DNA from: Flavobacterium kayseriense
Lineage (GTDB): Bacteria > Bacteroidota > Bacteroidia > Flavobacteriales > Flavobacteriaceae
Length of the DNA: 64,000 bases
Assembly (NCBI RefSeq): GCF_014305095.1
Contig: NZ_JACRUI010000001.1
Coordinates: forward strand, 729,695-793,694
Direction of reading: 5' to 3'
Shown: positions 8,853 to 18,086 of the stretch, one piece after another
Numbering within the stretch: position 1 is the first letter of the stretch
Layout: each line of letters begins with the position of its first letter
Notes under the pieces: model-generated
The model's database searches: none
Told to the model about the DNA's origin: nothing
Seen by the model: only the letters and a program-made list of their open reading frames with translations
Made by a program: the position numbers and the translations under genes

Positions 8853-8860
8853 CAAAAGTA
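8853..8860 (-). promoter_or_regulatory. -7 element upstream of sufS
   Basis: On the minus strand TACTTTTG matches TAnnTTTG and ends 26 bases before the sufS ATG. A good -33 element is not visible. It supports independent transcription of the sufS-DUF3078 half. Confidence 0.45.
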
Positions 8861-9005
8861 CGGAATATATACCATTTTGAAATTATGAAAACCAAGTTTT
8901 TAATAGATTCTTGTGATATAGTAATAGCTAAATTTATATACAACTTATTCAATTTGATTGCATAAGAATGAGAAGTTTTTAATAAATTGCTTGAAAAATA
9001 ATGAG

Positions 9006-10352
9006 ATGAAAAAAAGTTTTAAGATTATAGGTCTCGCTCTGCTTATTGCTCTTTTGTATTTAGGTTTTACAACCTATCCGAAATTAGATTTAATTTCGGG
9101 CTTTTCAGCCAAAAGTGTAGCCTCAGGTCATTTTATTGATAATCGCTCTAAGGAAATGATTGAGAAGGGTGACAATGATATTAATTTACTTGATTTAGCT
9201 AGCAATGTAATAGATGATGCTGGGGAATTTGCTAAATCTTCAGTCTACGGATTGAAAGAACGTAAAGCAATTTACCGTGAAGGTCTTGGTGCTACTTTGA
9301 TTGATGATAAATTTGATACTACTAAACCATATAATACACCAAAGCGAAATAAAATAGCCAATAATTTAATCTATCCTTATGGAGATGTAGAGCAAAAGGA
9401 CACGGTTTTCTCCAATGTTGATTACGCCAAATTAAATACCGCTGTCTCCAGCGCTTTTGATGAAAAGGGAGTGATTAAAAAAAGAACACGTTCTTTATTG
9501 GTGATTTATAAAGATAAAATCATTGCCGAAAAATACGATACGGGCTTTAACAAAGAGAGTAAGATTTTAGGGTGGTCTATGACCAAAAGTATTACAGCAA
9601 CAATTTTTGGGATTCTTGAGAAGCAAGGCAAGTTTGATATTAATAAACCGGCTCCAATTCCAGAATGGAAAGAGGATGCTCGAAAAAAAATCACGACAAA
9701 CGATTTACTACACATGAATTCGGGATTAGCCTGGGAAGAGAGTTATGATAAAATATGTGATGCTACGGAAATGTTATTTCAGTCTGCTAATATGGGACGT
9801 GTTCAATTAGAAAAAGAAGCGTCTTATGAGCCAAACAGCCATTGGAATTATTCCTCAGGGACTTCTAATTTATTGTCTTACATTTTAAGAAATCAATTTA
9901 AGACGCATCAAGAGTATTTGGATTTTTGGTATACTGAACTGATTGATAAAATAGGGATGCAGTCTATGATTGTGGAGACAGACATGGCGGGTAATTTTGT
10001 GGGATCGTCTTATGGCTGGGCAACAACGCGTGATTGGGGGAAATTTGGGTTGCTGTATTTACATAAAGGGAATTGGAACGGCGAACAGTTATTCAATGAA
10101 AGTTGGGCTAAATATGTTGCAACACCAACAAAAGGGTCCGATGGTGTTTATGGTGGGCACTTTTGGTTGAATGCAGGAGGTAAATATCCGGATGCTCCGA
10201 AAGACATGTACTCTGCCAACGGTTTTCAAGGACAAAAAGTTTTTATTATCCCTTCCAAAGATTTAGTAATTGTAAGACTAGGGCTGACAGATGAAAGCCA
10301 ATTTGATATTAACGAAGTGTTGAAAGGTGTTTTAGGGAGTTTTAAAAAGTAG
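9006..10352 (+). CDS. Beta-lactamase-like serine hydrolase (class C/S12 type)
   Basis: The 448-residue protein has an N-terminal hydrophobic anchor (about 7-22). After a linker it carries a beta-lactamase/penicillin-binding fold: the SxxK nucleophile in GWSMTKS near 190 and an NYSSGTSN segment near 280 as the second motif. The KTG-equivalent is replaced by a Gly-rich region (NGFQGQKV near 405), as in many class C-like esterases. It is probably periplasmic; the substrate could be a cell-wall peptide or ester. ATG 9006 (MKKSF) is chosen over a TTG at 8958 because it gives a normal signal. It separates the two halves of the SUF cluster on the opposite strand. Confidence 0.82.
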   Translation: MKKSFKIIGLALLIALLYLGFTTYPKLDLISGFSAKSVASGHFIDNRSKEMIEKGDNDINLLDLASNVIDDAGEFAKSSVYGLKERKAIYREGLGATLIDDKFDTTKPYNTPKRNKIANNLIYPYGDVEQKDTVFSNVDYAKLNTAVSSAFDEKGVIKKRTRSLLVIYKDKIIAEKYDTGFNKESKILGWSMTKSITATIFGILEKQGKFDINKPAPIPEWKEDARKKITTNDLLHMNSGLAWEESYDKICDATEMLFQSANMGRVQLEKEASYEPNSHWNYSSGTSNLLSYILRNQFKTHQEYLDFWYTELIDKIGMQSMIVETDMAGNFVGSSYGWATTRDWGKFGLLYLHKGNWNGEQLFNESWAKYVATPTKGSDGVYGGHFWLNAGGKYPDAPKDMYSANGFQGQKVFIIPSKDLVIVRLGLTDESQFDINEVLKGVLGSFKK

Positions 10353-10440
10353 TAATCAATAGATTTTTGTTAAGCAAAAGGTTGTTGTAGACAAATAAAG
10401 TATGACTTGGTCTAGTCTGCTTTTCTCAATGTGAGAAATG

Positions 10441-10549
10441 GTTCTCGACTCCGCTCGAACTGACAATGATTTTCGACTCTGTTTGAACTTACAATGATTC
10501 GCAACTTTTCTTTAGCTGCATACGGTTCTCGACTCCGCTTGAACTGACA
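10441..10549 (-). repeat. Cluster of three family B repeats, inverted
   Basis: Copies read on the minus strand lie at 10441-10465 (near perfect), 10468-10493 (decayed) and 10524-10549 (one change, CTTGAAC for CTCGAAC). They match those downstream of hflX. As there, they sit beside a family A structured repeat, with both families in the same relative orientation. Together with the next two features they fill the 365-base gap before sufD. Confidence 0.8.
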
Positions 10550-10576
10550 ATAGTTCAAGTCAATAATTGGATATCT

Positions 10577-10656
10577 AGCCCCGATAGCAGTGAAAATCCT
10601 TTTATTGTTTTTCTTTAAAACAATAAAAGATTGCAACGAATAGCGGGATGAGCTCA
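10577..10656 (-). repeat. Structured 3'-region repeat (family A), copy 2
   Basis: The outer helix pairs AGC+CCCG (10577-10583 on the plus strand) with CGGG (10644-10647) and GCT (10652-10654), with a four-base bulge. The inner hairpin is a perfect 13-bp stem, CTTTTATTGTTTT (10599-10611) with AAAACAATAAAAG (10617-10629), and a 5-base loop. Conserved joining segments match the other copies. Read on the minus strand it follows the sufD terminator. Confidence 0.8.
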
Positions 10657-10658
10657 TT

Positions 10659-10699
10659 AAAAAAACCTTTCAAAGTGCAATACTCTGAAAGGTTTTTTT
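10659..10699. terminator. Terminator downstream of sufD
   Basis: AAAAAAACCTTTCA (10659-10672) pairs with TGAAAGGTTTTTTT (10686-10699) around 13 bases. It has A/T runs on both sides and can work on either strand. It serves sufD on the minus strand and could stop readthrough from the hydrolase gene. Confidence 0.8.
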
Positions 10700-10717
10700 A
10701 ATTTATAAGCGTAATTA

Positions 10718-12034
10718 TTACAAGTCAAATCCTATTTTCACGCCTAATTTGTTTGCGATAATTTTAGTGATTCTTTGTTTTAATTCGGGTATTTTAATGC
10801 TTTCAATAACGGCATTCGAGAACGCATACATTAATAAGGCTTTGGCTTCTTTTTGTGGAATTCCGCGTTGTTGCATGTAAAACATTGCTGTTTCATCTAA
10901 TTGACCAATAGTACAACCATGAGAACATTTTACATCATCGGCAAAAATCTCTAACTGAGGTTTTGCGTTGATTGTTGCTTTGTCGCTCAATAAAATATTA
11001 TTGCTTTTTTGGAACGCATTTGTTTTTTGCGCTGCTCTCTCTACGAAAATTTTCCCGTTGAAGACACCTGTTGATTTATCAGAAAAAATTCCTTTGTAAT
11101 CTTGGTGGCTCTCACAGTTTGGTGAAGCATGCTGCACTAAAGTATAGTGGTCTACATGTTGCTTTTCGCCAATGATCGTAATTCCGTTTAGGTAGCTCAC
11201 AATGCGCTCACCAAAATGGTAAAAATTCAAGTTGTTTCTAGTAAGGTTTCCACCAAAACTAAAAGTATTAACAGCCACGCTACTTTCCTCTTGTTGAGAA
11301 ACGTAGGTGTTATCTATTAAGTTAGCAGTAAGATTGTCATTTTGGATTTTATAAAAATCGACCATGGCGCGTTTTTCAGCAAAGATCTCAGTAACTGAAT
11401 TAGTCAATACTGGATTTTCATTCAAACTTTGGTGACGCTCAATAATTTGTACGTGAGCATTCTCACCTACAATTACTAAGTTTCTAGGTTGCACCATTAA
11501 AGCCGCTTCAGTACCTGTAGAGAAATACATGATTTCGATAGGTTTATCGGCTACTTTGCTTTTCGGGATATTTATGTACGCTCCTTCATTTGCAAATGCG
11601 GTATTTAGAGAAGTTAAACTCTCTTCTTTATTGGCTATCTGATTGAAGTAAGTATCAATTACCGTTTTGTATTTAGGTTTGTTTAATGCTGATGATAGTA
11701 AGCAAACGTCAATTCCTTCATGAGTTGTTGAAGAAAGATGAGAGCTAAAAACACCATCAATAAACACTACCTTATGGCTATCTATCTCATGCAAAAAGTA
11801 TTTTTTTACATCAGAATATTGGATATTGTTTTCTTGCTTTGGAAAAACAGTAAAGTCATTTTTTAAGATGCTATTTAACGAGGTGTATTTCCAAGCTTCC
11901 TCTTTTTTGGTTGGGAAACCTTTATTTTCAAAGTTTTTTAAGGCAGCTGTTCGAACATCATGAAGTTCAGCGTGAACATCGATGCGCTCTTCAAAAGCCA
12001 TAAAAGACGAGATTAATTTTTCTTTCAATTCCAT
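10718..12034 (-). CDS. sufD: Fe-S cluster assembly scaffold subunit SufD
   Basis: SufD joins SufB and SufC in the SufBC2D scaffold on which clusters are built. The 438-residue protein has the SufBD beta-helix core and the conserved C-terminal block KPQLEIFADDVKCSHGCTIG near 355-374, with the Cys and His used at the SufB-SufD interface. QQRGIPQKEA follows. It is the last gene of the upstream SUF unit and ends 19 bases before its terminator. Its start codon is immediately preceded by a heptad repeat. Confidence 0.96.
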   Translation of the reverse strand: MELKEKLISSFMAFEERIDVHAELHDVRTAALKNFENKGFPTKKEEAWKYTSLNSILKNDFTVFPKQENNIQYSDVKKYFLHEIDSHKVVFIDGVFSSHLSSTTHEGIDVCLLSSALNKPKYKTVIDTYFNQIANKEESLTSLNTAFANEGAYINIPKSKVADKPIEIMYFSTGTEAALMVQPRNLVIVGENAHVQIIERHQSLNENPVLTNSVTEIFAEKRAMVDFYKIQNDNLTANLIDNTYVSQQEESSVAVNTFSFGGNLTRNNLNFYHFGERIVSYLNGITIIGEKQHVDHYTLVQHASPNCESHQDYKGIFSDKSTGVFNGKIFVERAAQKTNAFQKSNNILLSDKATINAKPQLEIFADDVKCSHGCTIGQLDETAMFYMQQRGIPQKEAKALLMYAFSNAVIESIKIPELKQRITKIIANKLGVKIGFDL

Positions 12035-12040
12035 TTTAAT

Positions 12041-12180
12041 TTAAGTCTTAAAGTCGAAGGTCGAAAGTCGAAAGACTTTGGATTGTCAACATAATGTTAT
12101 TTAAGTCTTAAGGTCGAAAGTCATAAAGTCAAGGGTGGGAAACCTTTCAGACTTTAGTCTTTCAAACTTTAGACTTTTGA
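12041..12180. repeat. Two heptad-repeat arrays between the four-helix gene and sufD
   Basis: Array one (12041-12079) reads AAGTCTT, AAAGTCG, AAGGTCG, AAAGTCG. Array two (12100-12180) begins with an 18/20 match to the start of array one. It continues with GTC/GAC units and an AAAGTC/GACTTT inverted pair, and runs into the last codons and stop of the four-helix gene. The period is 7 bases. Confidence 0.7.
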
Positions 12181-12534
12181 TAAGTATTTAATAAAACCAC
12201 TTAACAATTTTGATATTTCTGTTACTGATTCTAAAAGTTTTTCAAATTCTGCTTTAGTAATGTAATTCAAATCAAATGCTAGATGTAATTGAGAACGAAC
12301 TTCTCCAGCGGAAGCTTTTGCAACATATAAAAAGTAAATAAACTCTTTATCCGTATTTCTCTCAAATCCCTCAGCAATATTTGACGATATAGAAATTGAA
12401 GCCCGTCTAATTTGTCTAGTGAAATCAAAGTCTTTTTTGAAATTTGTATTTTCAGTGATAAGGTAAATTCTTTTATTAAAAACTCTTGCTCTTTGCCAAG
12501 AATTAATTTCTTCGAAAGAATTAAATTTTCCCAT
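12169..12534 (-). CDS. Four-helix bundle protein (23S rRNA intervening-sequence family)
   Basis: The 121-residue protein matches the TIGR02436-type four-helix bundle family. It starts with FEEINSWQRARVFNKRIY and has the signature FDFTRQIRRASISISSNIAEGFER near 40-63 and SAGEVRSQLHLAFDL near 79-93. Such genes occur within 23S rRNA intervening sequences and as scattered chromosomal cassettes; their function is unknown. Here it interrupts sufC-sufD and is flanked on both sides by heptad repeats. Its final Ser-Lys-Val and stop are encoded by repeat-like sequence, which suggests a cassette inserted into the operon. Confidence 0.88.
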   Translation of the reverse strand: MGKFNSFEEINSWQRARVFNKRIYLITENTNFKKDFDFTRQIRRASISISSNIAEGFERNTDKEFIYFLYVAKASAGEVRSQLHLAFDLNYITKAEFEKLLESVTEISKLLSGFIKYLSKV

Positions 12535-12540
12535 TCACTT

Positions 12541-12571
12541 TTTCTTTTGACTTTATGACTTTCGACTTTTT
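12541..12571. repeat. Heptad repeat between sufC and the four-helix gene
   Basis: Units GACTTTA, TGACTTT and CGACTTT occupy almost the whole 41-base gap. This is the same heptad family, seen on the opposite strand, as the array on the other side of the four-helix gene. Confidence 0.6.
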
Positions 12572-12575
12572 AATT

Positions 12576-13328
12576 TTATGCTTCTTGTTCTTGTTTGATC
12601 CAGTCGTATCCTTTTTCTTCTAGTTCTAAAGCTAAAGATGCGTCTCCAGATTTTACAATTTTACCGTTCAATAAAACGTGTACGTAGTCAGGAACGATAT
12701 AATCTAGTAAACGTTGGTAGTGTGTGATTACCACTACTGCATTTTTATCGCTTTTAAGTTTGTTAACTCCATTAGCTACGATTCGAAGTGCATCGATATC
12801 AAGTCCAGAATCGGTTTCGTCTAGAATCGCTAATTTTGGCTCCAGCATTGCCATTTGGAAAATCTCATTACGTTTTTTCTCTCCACCAGAAAATCCTTCA
12901 TTCAAAGAACGGGATAAAAATTTACGGTCGATTTCTAACAATTCTGATTTCTCACGAATTACTTTTAGCATTTCGTTTGCAGGCATTTCTTCCTGTCCGT
13001 TTGCTTTACGTGTTTCGTTGATTGCCGTTCTAATAAAGTTAGTTACAGATACTCCAGGTATTTCAACTGGGTACTGAAAAGAAAGGAAAACCCCTTTGTG
13101 TGCTCTTTCTTCAGGAGCTAATTCTGAAAGGTCTTCTCCATCCAAAATAATCTCTCCACTTGTAACCTCATAGTTTTCGTTTCCTGCTACGATAGAAGCT
13201 AAAGTACTTTTTCCAGCACCGTTTGGTCCCATTATAGCATGAACTTCTCCTGCTTTTACTTCAAGGTTGATTCCCTTTAGAATTTCTTTGTCCCCAATTG
13301 AGGCATGTAAATTTTTTATGCTTAACAT
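12576..13328 (-). CDS. sufC: Fe-S cluster assembly ATPase SufC
   Basis: SufC is the ABC-type ATPase that drives conformational change in the SufBC2D scaffold. The 250 residues show Walker [10 protein letters not shown] at 34-42, the signature [10 protein letters not shown] near 146-155, Walker [13 protein letters not shown] near 167-178 and the H-loop VITHY near 201. It is complete. It lies between sufB (62-base gap) and the inserted four-helix gene. Confidence 0.97.
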   Translation of the reverse strand: MLSIKNLHASIGDKEILKGINLEVKAGEVHAIMGPNGAGKSTLASIVAGNENYEVTSGEIILDGEDLSELAPEERAHKGVFLSFQYPVEIPGVSVTNFIRTAINETRKANGQEEMPANEMLKVIREKSELLEIDRKFLSRSLNEGFSGGEKKRNEIFQMAMLEPKLAILDETDSGLDIDALRIVANGVNKLKSDKNAVVVITHYQRLLDYIVPDYVHVLLNGKIVKSGDASLALELEEKGYDWIKQEQEA

Positions 13329-13390
13329 TAGTTTTTATTTTAAACCATTAAGGTATTAAGATTCATTTAGCGATCTAGTCAAGTCAGCGT

Positions 13391-14839
13391 TTAACCTACT
13401 GAACCTTCAAGAGATATTTCCAGTAATTTTTGTGCTTCAACAGCAAACTCCATAGGTAATTTATTCAATACATCTTTACTGAAACCATTTACGATCAGCG
13501 CAATTGCTTTTTCGGTAGGGATTCCACGTTGGTTGCAATAGAAAACTTGGTCTTCACCAATTTTACTAGTTGTAGCCTCGTGTTCAATTTTTGCTGATGG
13601 ATTTTTACTTTCAATATAAGGGAAGGTATGTGCGCCACAATTATCTCCCATTAACAACGAATCACATTGTGAGAAGTTACGAGCATTATCGGCATTTGGC
13701 GAAATACGTACTAATCCTCTATAACTGTTTTGAGAACGTCCAGCAGATATTCCCTTAGAGATAATAGTTGATTTCGTGTTTTTACCAATGTGGATCATTT
13801 TTGTTCCAGTATCTGCTTGTTGGAAATTATTAGTCACCGCAATCGAATAAAATTCTCCTACTGAGTTGTCTCCTTTTAAGATACAAGAAGGATATTTCCA
13901 AGTCACTGCAGAACCTGTTTCTACTTGTGTCCAAGAGATTTTGGCATTGGCTTCACACAATCCTCTTTTAGTTACAAAATTGTAAACACCACCTTTTCCT
14001 TCTTTGTTTCCAGGATACCAGTTTTGAACGGTAGAGTATTTAATCTCTGCACCGTCAAGCGCTACTAATTCTACAACTGCGGCATGTAATTGATTTTCAT
14101 CACGGCTTGGTGCAGTACATCCTTCTAAGTACGATACATAACTGCCTTCATCAGCAACAAGTAATGTTCTTTCGAACTGTCCTGTTCCAGCCTGATTAAT
14201 ACGGAAGTAGGTAGAAAGTTCCATTGGACAACGAACGCCTTTTGGGATGTAACAAAACGAACCGTCAGAGAAAACAGCTGAGTTTAAAGCAGCATAGTAA
14301 TTGTCCTTTTGCGGTACAATTGTTCCTAGATATTTACGAACTAATTCTGGGTGCTCTTTGATTGCCTCAGAGATACTCATGAATATAATTCCTTTTTCTC
14401 CTAGTGTTTTCTTGAATGTTGTTGCTACAGAAACCGAGTCTACCACGATATCCATGGCAACGTTGTTCATCATTTTTTGTTCATCAACAGAGATACCTAA
14501 CTTTTTGTACATCTCTAAAAGTTCAGGATCTACATCGTCTAGCGTCTTGTTTGGATCTACCGCTTTTGGTGCTGAGTAATAAGATATAGCTTGAAAATCA
14601 GGCTTTGCATAATTTACATTAGCCCACTCTGGTTCTACCATTTCTTCCCAAGCACGGAAAGCTTCGATACGCCAGTCTGTCATCCATTGCGGCTCTTCTT
14701 TGCGTAAAGATATGGCACGAACGATATCTTCATTCAATCCAATAGGGAAAGTATCCGATTCTAATTCGGTGTAAAATCCATACTCGTATTCTTTTGTTTC
14801 GAGTTCGATTTTTAAGTCGTCTTCTGTGTATTTTGACAT
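13391..14839 (-). CDS. sufB: Fe-S cluster assembly protein SufB
   Basis: SufB is the scaffold subunit that receives sulfur from SufE and holds the nascent cluster. I chose the ATG at 14839 ([10 protein letters not shown], 482 residues). The longer frame from 14905 only adds residues encoded by an AAGTCTT/AAGGTTT-like repeat. The SufB core is clear: [32 protein letters not shown] (Cys ligand region), and near the C-terminus [16 protein letters not shown] and QRGIPTEKA. Length is normal. It is the second gene of the operon, 83 bases after the sufA-like gene. Confidence 0.96.
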   Translation of the reverse strand: MSKYTEDDLKIELETKEYEYGFYTELESDTFPIGLNEDIVRAISLRKEEPQWMTDWRIEAFRAWEEMVEPEWANVNYAKPDFQAISYYSAPKAVDPNKTLDDVDPELLEMYKKLGISVDEQKMMNNVAMDIVVDSVSVATTFKKTLGEKGIIFMSISEAIKEHPELVRKYLGTIVPQKDNYYAALNSAVFSDGSFCYIPKGVRCPMELSTYFRINQAGTGQFERTLLVADEGSYVSYLEGCTAPSRDENQLHAAVVELVALDGAEIKYSTVQNWYPGNKEGKGGVYNFVTKRGLCEANAKISWTQVETGSAVTWKYPSCILKGDNSVGEFYSIAVTNNFQQADTGTKMIHIGKNTKSTIISKGISAGRSQNSYRGLVRISPNADNARNFSQCDSLLMGDNCGAHTFPYIESKNPSAKIEHEATTSKIGEDQVFYCNQRGIPTEKAIALIVNGFSKDVLNKLPMEFAVEAQKLLEISLEGSVG

Positions 14840-14850
14840 ATATTTTTTTG

Positions 14851-14890
14851 TCTTAAAGTTTTGAAGTCTTAAGGTTTTAAAGTTGTTTTT
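14851..14890. repeat. Degenerate heptad-like repeat upstream of sufB
   Basis: Units GTCTTAAAG, TTTTGAAGTCTTAAGG and TTTTAAAG occupy most of the sufA-sufB gap just before the sufB ATG. It is weaker than the arrays around sufD. Confidence 0.45.
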
Positions 14891-14922
14891 AGTCTTGCGA
14901 CTCAATGACGTTTACCGTTTGA

Positions 14923-15252
14923 CTATAGTGAAAATGATTCTCCACAACCACATGTTCTTGTTGCATTTGGATTGTTAAAAACAAATCCTTTTCCGTTTAT
15001 TCCGCCTGAGAATTCTAAAATAGTTCCAGCTAAATAAAGGAATGATTTTTTTTCTACAGCAATAGTTATCTCGTTGTCTATAAATATTTTATCGTCTTCG
15101 CCTTTGGTTTTGTCAAATTTTAAATCATAAGATAAACCAGAGCATCCACCGCTTTTTACACCTACGCGTACGTAATCTGTTGCAGCATCAAAACCATCTT
15201 CTTGCATTAAGTCGATAATTTTCTTTTTGGCAGTATCAGAAACTTGTATCAT
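14923..15252 (-). CDS. sufA: A-type iron-sulfur carrier (SufA/IscA/HesB family)
   Basis: This 109-residue protein carries or transfers Fe-S clusters. The three family cysteines are present: Cys37 in GGCSGLSYD and Cys101/Cys103 in RTCGCGESF. It is the first gene of the SUF operon, behind a clear -7 element, and ends 83 bases before the sufB start. The A-type family is certain. The exact symbol (sufA rather than iscA or erpA) is assigned by operon context. Confidence 0.92.
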   Translation of the reverse strand: MIQVSDTAKKKIIDLMQEDGFDAATDYVRVGVKSGGCSGLSYDLKFDKTKGEDDKIFIDNEITIAVEKKSFLYLAGTILEFSGGINGKGFVFNNPNATRTCGCGESFSL

Positions 15253-15281
15253 CGTTAAATTGATTTTGTCTAAATTAACTG

Positions 15282-15289
15282 CAAAGATA
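15282..15289 (-). promoter_or_regulatory. -7 element of the SUF operon promoter
   Basis: On the minus strand TATCTTTG is an exact TAnnTTTG match 30 bases before the sufA-like ATG. No good -33 is visible. No IscR- or Fur-like palindrome stands out in the 15253-15506 divergent gap. Confidence 0.6.
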
Positions 15290-15506
15290 CTATATAAAAA
15301 CCTTTTTCCATAATAGATAACATTTTTATAACTAATGTAGAAATAGAAAAAGTCTATCTAAATCTCAAGAAAGCAGATCAATTTTCATAAATTGCAGTCG
15401 AATTGTGAAAACACAAAAGAGTTTTTGTAGAGGAGAGATTCTAGGTGTACTGGAACTATAAAATCTTTTTTTTATTTCCCAATTCTTAATCTTTCAATCA
15501 AAAAAA

Positions 15507-16367
15507 ATGAAACTATACGCTATTGAAACCGGAAATTTTAAGCTTGATGGTGGCGCCATGTTTGGTGTAGTGCCTAAAACCATTTGGAACCGCACTAACC
15601 CTGCTGATGCCAACAATTTAATTGATATTGCTGCACGATGCTTATTAATTGAGGATGATAAACGTTTAATCCTAATCGATACAGGAATGGGAGACAAGCA
15701 ATCGGATAAATTTTATGGTTATTATTCGCTTTGGGGTTCACACTCACTAGACAAGTCATTGGCTGAACATGGTTTTCACCGTGATGATATCACAGATGTG
15801 TTTATGACGCATTTGCATTTTGATCACTGCGGCGGAAGTGTACAGTGGAATAAAGATAAAACGGGTTACGAACCTGCTTTTAAAAATGCAAAATTTTGGA
15901 GTAATGAAAACCATTGGGAATGGGCAACAAAACCAAACCCGAGAGAAAAAGCATCGTTTTTGTCTGAAAATATTTTGCCAATGCAGGAAAGCGGACAGTT
16001 AAATTTTATCAAAAGACCCGAAGGAGATTTCTTGGAGAAATCAGAATTAGGTTTTGGAATTTTCTTTGCCGATGGGCACACGGAGAAGCAAATGATTCCG
16101 CACATTCAATACAAAGACAAAACTATTATTTTTTGTGCTGATTTATTAGCTACTGCAGGTCACATACCCGTTGCCTATGTGATGGGATATGATACTAGAC
16201 CTTTATTAACCATGCCAGAAAAAACAAAATTTTTAAATGCGGCCGCTGATAATAATTTCTATTTGTTTCTAGAACATGATGCCCACAACCAGATAATTAC
16301 AGTACAACATACTGAGAAAGGTGTTCGGTTAAAAGAGGTTTATTCTTGTGAAGAAATCTTAACATAG
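15507..16367 (+). CDS. MBL-fold metallohydrolase
   Basis: The 286-residue cytoplasmic protein has the metallo-beta-lactamase zinc motif HLHFDHCGG near 101-109, the earlier LIDTGMGDK near 52-60, a later FFADGHTEKQ (about 187-196) and FCADLL (about 209-214). It resembles the lactonase/methyl-parathion-hydrolase branch (quorum-quenching or generic ester hydrolases). The substrate is not deducible. It is divergent from the SUF operon and 74 bases upstream of the subtilase gene. Confidence 0.85.
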   Translation: MKLYAIETGNFKLDGGAMFGVVPKTIWNRTNPADANNLIDIAARCLLIEDDKRLILIDTGMGDKQSDKFYGYYSLWGSHSLDKSLAEHGFHRDDITDVFMTHLHFDHCGGSVQWNKDKTGYEPAFKNAKFWSNENHWEWATKPNPREKASFLSENILPMQESGQLNFIKRPEGDFLEKSELGFGIFFADGHTEKQMIPHIQYKDKTIIFCADLLATAGHIPVAYVMGYDTRPLLTMPEKTKFLNAAADNNFYLFLEHDAHNQIITVQHTEKGVRLKEVYSCEEILT

Positions 16368-16441
16368 TGTTAATCGTGCCGTGGTTGTAACAAAATCCTT
16401 TATTTTAGACCAATATTTAAATCCTAATAATACATTAAATA

Positions 16442-18067
16442 ATGAATACCATTAAGCCTATTTGCCTTTCAGCTATTGCTCTTGTAGTTTTAGCAGGGTG
16501 CGGAACACAAAAACAAGCGGCTAGTTATACAACAATGACTGCTATATCGGCACCATTAAATATTAAAAAAACTAGTCCATTAAAGGAGATTGAGTTAAAA
16601 CGTTGGAGTCATTTAGACATAGTTAAAGACACTATACCTGGAATGAGTGTAGATAAAGCCTACGCTGAATTATTGAAGGATAAAAAAGGAGTTCCTGTAA
16701 TTGTAGGTATTGTCGACTCGGGAGTAGATATCGAACATGAAGACTTAAAAACAGTATTATGGACTAATACCAAAGAGATTCCCGGAAACGGAATTGACGA
16801 TGATAAAAACGGTTATGTAGATGATATTCATGGTTGGAATTTCCTAGGAGATATAACCAAAGAAAATCTAGAATACGAAAGAATCGTAAAAGATAAAAGC
16901 ATTGTGGACGAGGTGACTTATCTGGAAGCAAAAGCGTTAAATGATAAAAAAGTTGCTGATGCAGTTGCAGTAAAAACACGTTTAGAAGGTATGATCGCCT
17001 CATTGGTAAAAAACGATGCTGTTTTAGTTAAGTTCTTAGGTAAGCCAGTCTATACGGTTGCTGATGTAAATGCAATTAGCTCAGAGGATGAAGCTGTAAA
17101 GGAAAGTAAGCAAATAATGCAACAAATGTTTTCTTACAGATTGCCGGTAGCAGATTTGAAAGCTGCGGTCGAAAAACAATTAGAGGGTCAAATAGCTTTA
17201 GTAAACGGAGATAATCTGAAAACAGATTACAGAAAAGTTGTTGGGGACAACCCTAATGATATTACTGATACTAAATACGGTAATGCAAACGTGATGGGTC
17301 CAGATAAAAAAGAAATCCTTCATGGTACTCACGTAGCAGGTATTGTAGCTCAAGTGAGAGGGAATAATTTAGGTGGCGACGGTGTTGCCAACAATGTACA
17401 AATTTTGACAGTTCGTGCTGTGCCAGATGGGGATGAGTACGATAAAGACATTGCTTTAGGAATTCGCTATGCAGTAGATAATGGAGCTAAAGTAATCAAC
17501 GGAAGTTTTGGTAAAAGTTTTTCTCCTCATAGACAATGGGTTTACGATGCGATTAAATATGCTGAGAAAAAAGATGTTTTAATTGTTCATGCCGCAGGTA
17601 ATGATGCAAAAGACATCGATTTTGCTGAAAATTTCCCAAATGATTCAGAAGATAAGAAAACTGAATTTGCTGATAACATGATTACTATTGGTGCTTTGAA
17701 TTTTGAATATAGTGATAAGGTAGTTGCTCGTTTCTCAAACATCGGAAAAGTAAATGTAGATGTTTTTGCTCCTGGAGTTCAAATTTATGCAACAACACCT
17801 AACAATGCATACCAATATTTAGCTGGAACTTCTATGGCTTCGCCTAATGTTGCTGGAGTTGCTGCCTTAATTCGTTCATATTATCCTAAATTGACAGCTT
17901 CACAAGTAAAACACATCTTGATGGATTCAGGTGTAGCTATCACAACTGATGTTGTGGTTGGGGGTAATCCTAAAGATACTCGTTCTTTCTCTACGCTATC
18001 TCAGTCAGGTAAAATAGTAAATGCATACAACGCTATTTTAATGGCAGACAAAATGTCAACTAAATAA
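16442..18067 (+). CDS. Subtilisin-like S8 serine peptidase lipoprotein
   Basis: The 541-residue protein begins with a lipoprotein signal (LVVLAGCGT, Cys20). The catalytic triad is visible: Asp near 91 in GIVDSGVDIEHED, His near 295 in HGTHVAG and Ser near 463 in GTSMASPNVAG. About 200 residues separate Asp and His, far more than in classic subtilisins. This insertion is helical and Lys/Glu-rich (about 140-260). It is probably attached to an envelope membrane. It is followed by a UUCG-loop terminator. Confidence 0.93.
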   Translation: MNTIKPICLSAIALVVLAGCGTQKQAASYTTMTAISAPLNIKKTSPLKEIELKRWSHLDIVKDTIPGMSVDKAYAELLKDKKGVPVIVGIVDSGVDIEHEDLKTVLWTNTKEIPGNGIDDDKNGYVDDIHGWNFLGDITKENLEYERIVKDKSIVDEVTYLEAKALNDKKVADAVAVKTRLEGMIASLVKNDAVLVKFLGKPVYTVADVNAISSEDEAVKESKQIMQQMFSYRLPVADLKAAVEKQLEGQIALVNGDNLKTDYRKVVGDNPNDITDTKYGNANVMGPDKKEILHGTHVAGIVAQVRGNNLGGDGVANNVQILTVRAVPDGDEYDKDIALGIRYAVDNGAKVINGSFGKSFSPHRQWVYDAIKYAEKKDVLIVHAAGNDAKDIDFAENFPNDSEDKKTEFADNMITIGALNFEYSDKVVARFSNIGKVNVDVFAPGVQIYATTPNNAYQYLAGTSMASPNVAGVAALIRSYYPKLTASQVKHILMDSGVAITTDVVVGGNPKDTRSFSTLSQSGKIVNAYNAILMADKMSTK

Positions 18068-18086
18068 ATCCAAAACTATTAATCTT

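Noticed and set aside
10412-10657. An 81-residue minus-strand reading frame across the repeat block
   Set aside because: It is formed by family B and family A repeats; the peptide repeats the FERSREP-like sequence that such repeats encode. Not a real gene.
12041-12180. CRISPR-like array near sufD
   Set aside because: Units are 7 bases with no spacers and no cas genes are present; this is a short tandem repeat.
14840-14905. 22-residue N-terminal extension of SufB
   Set aside because: It is encoded by repeat-like AAGTCTT/TTTTAAAG sequence; the normal SufB start is MSKYTEDD.
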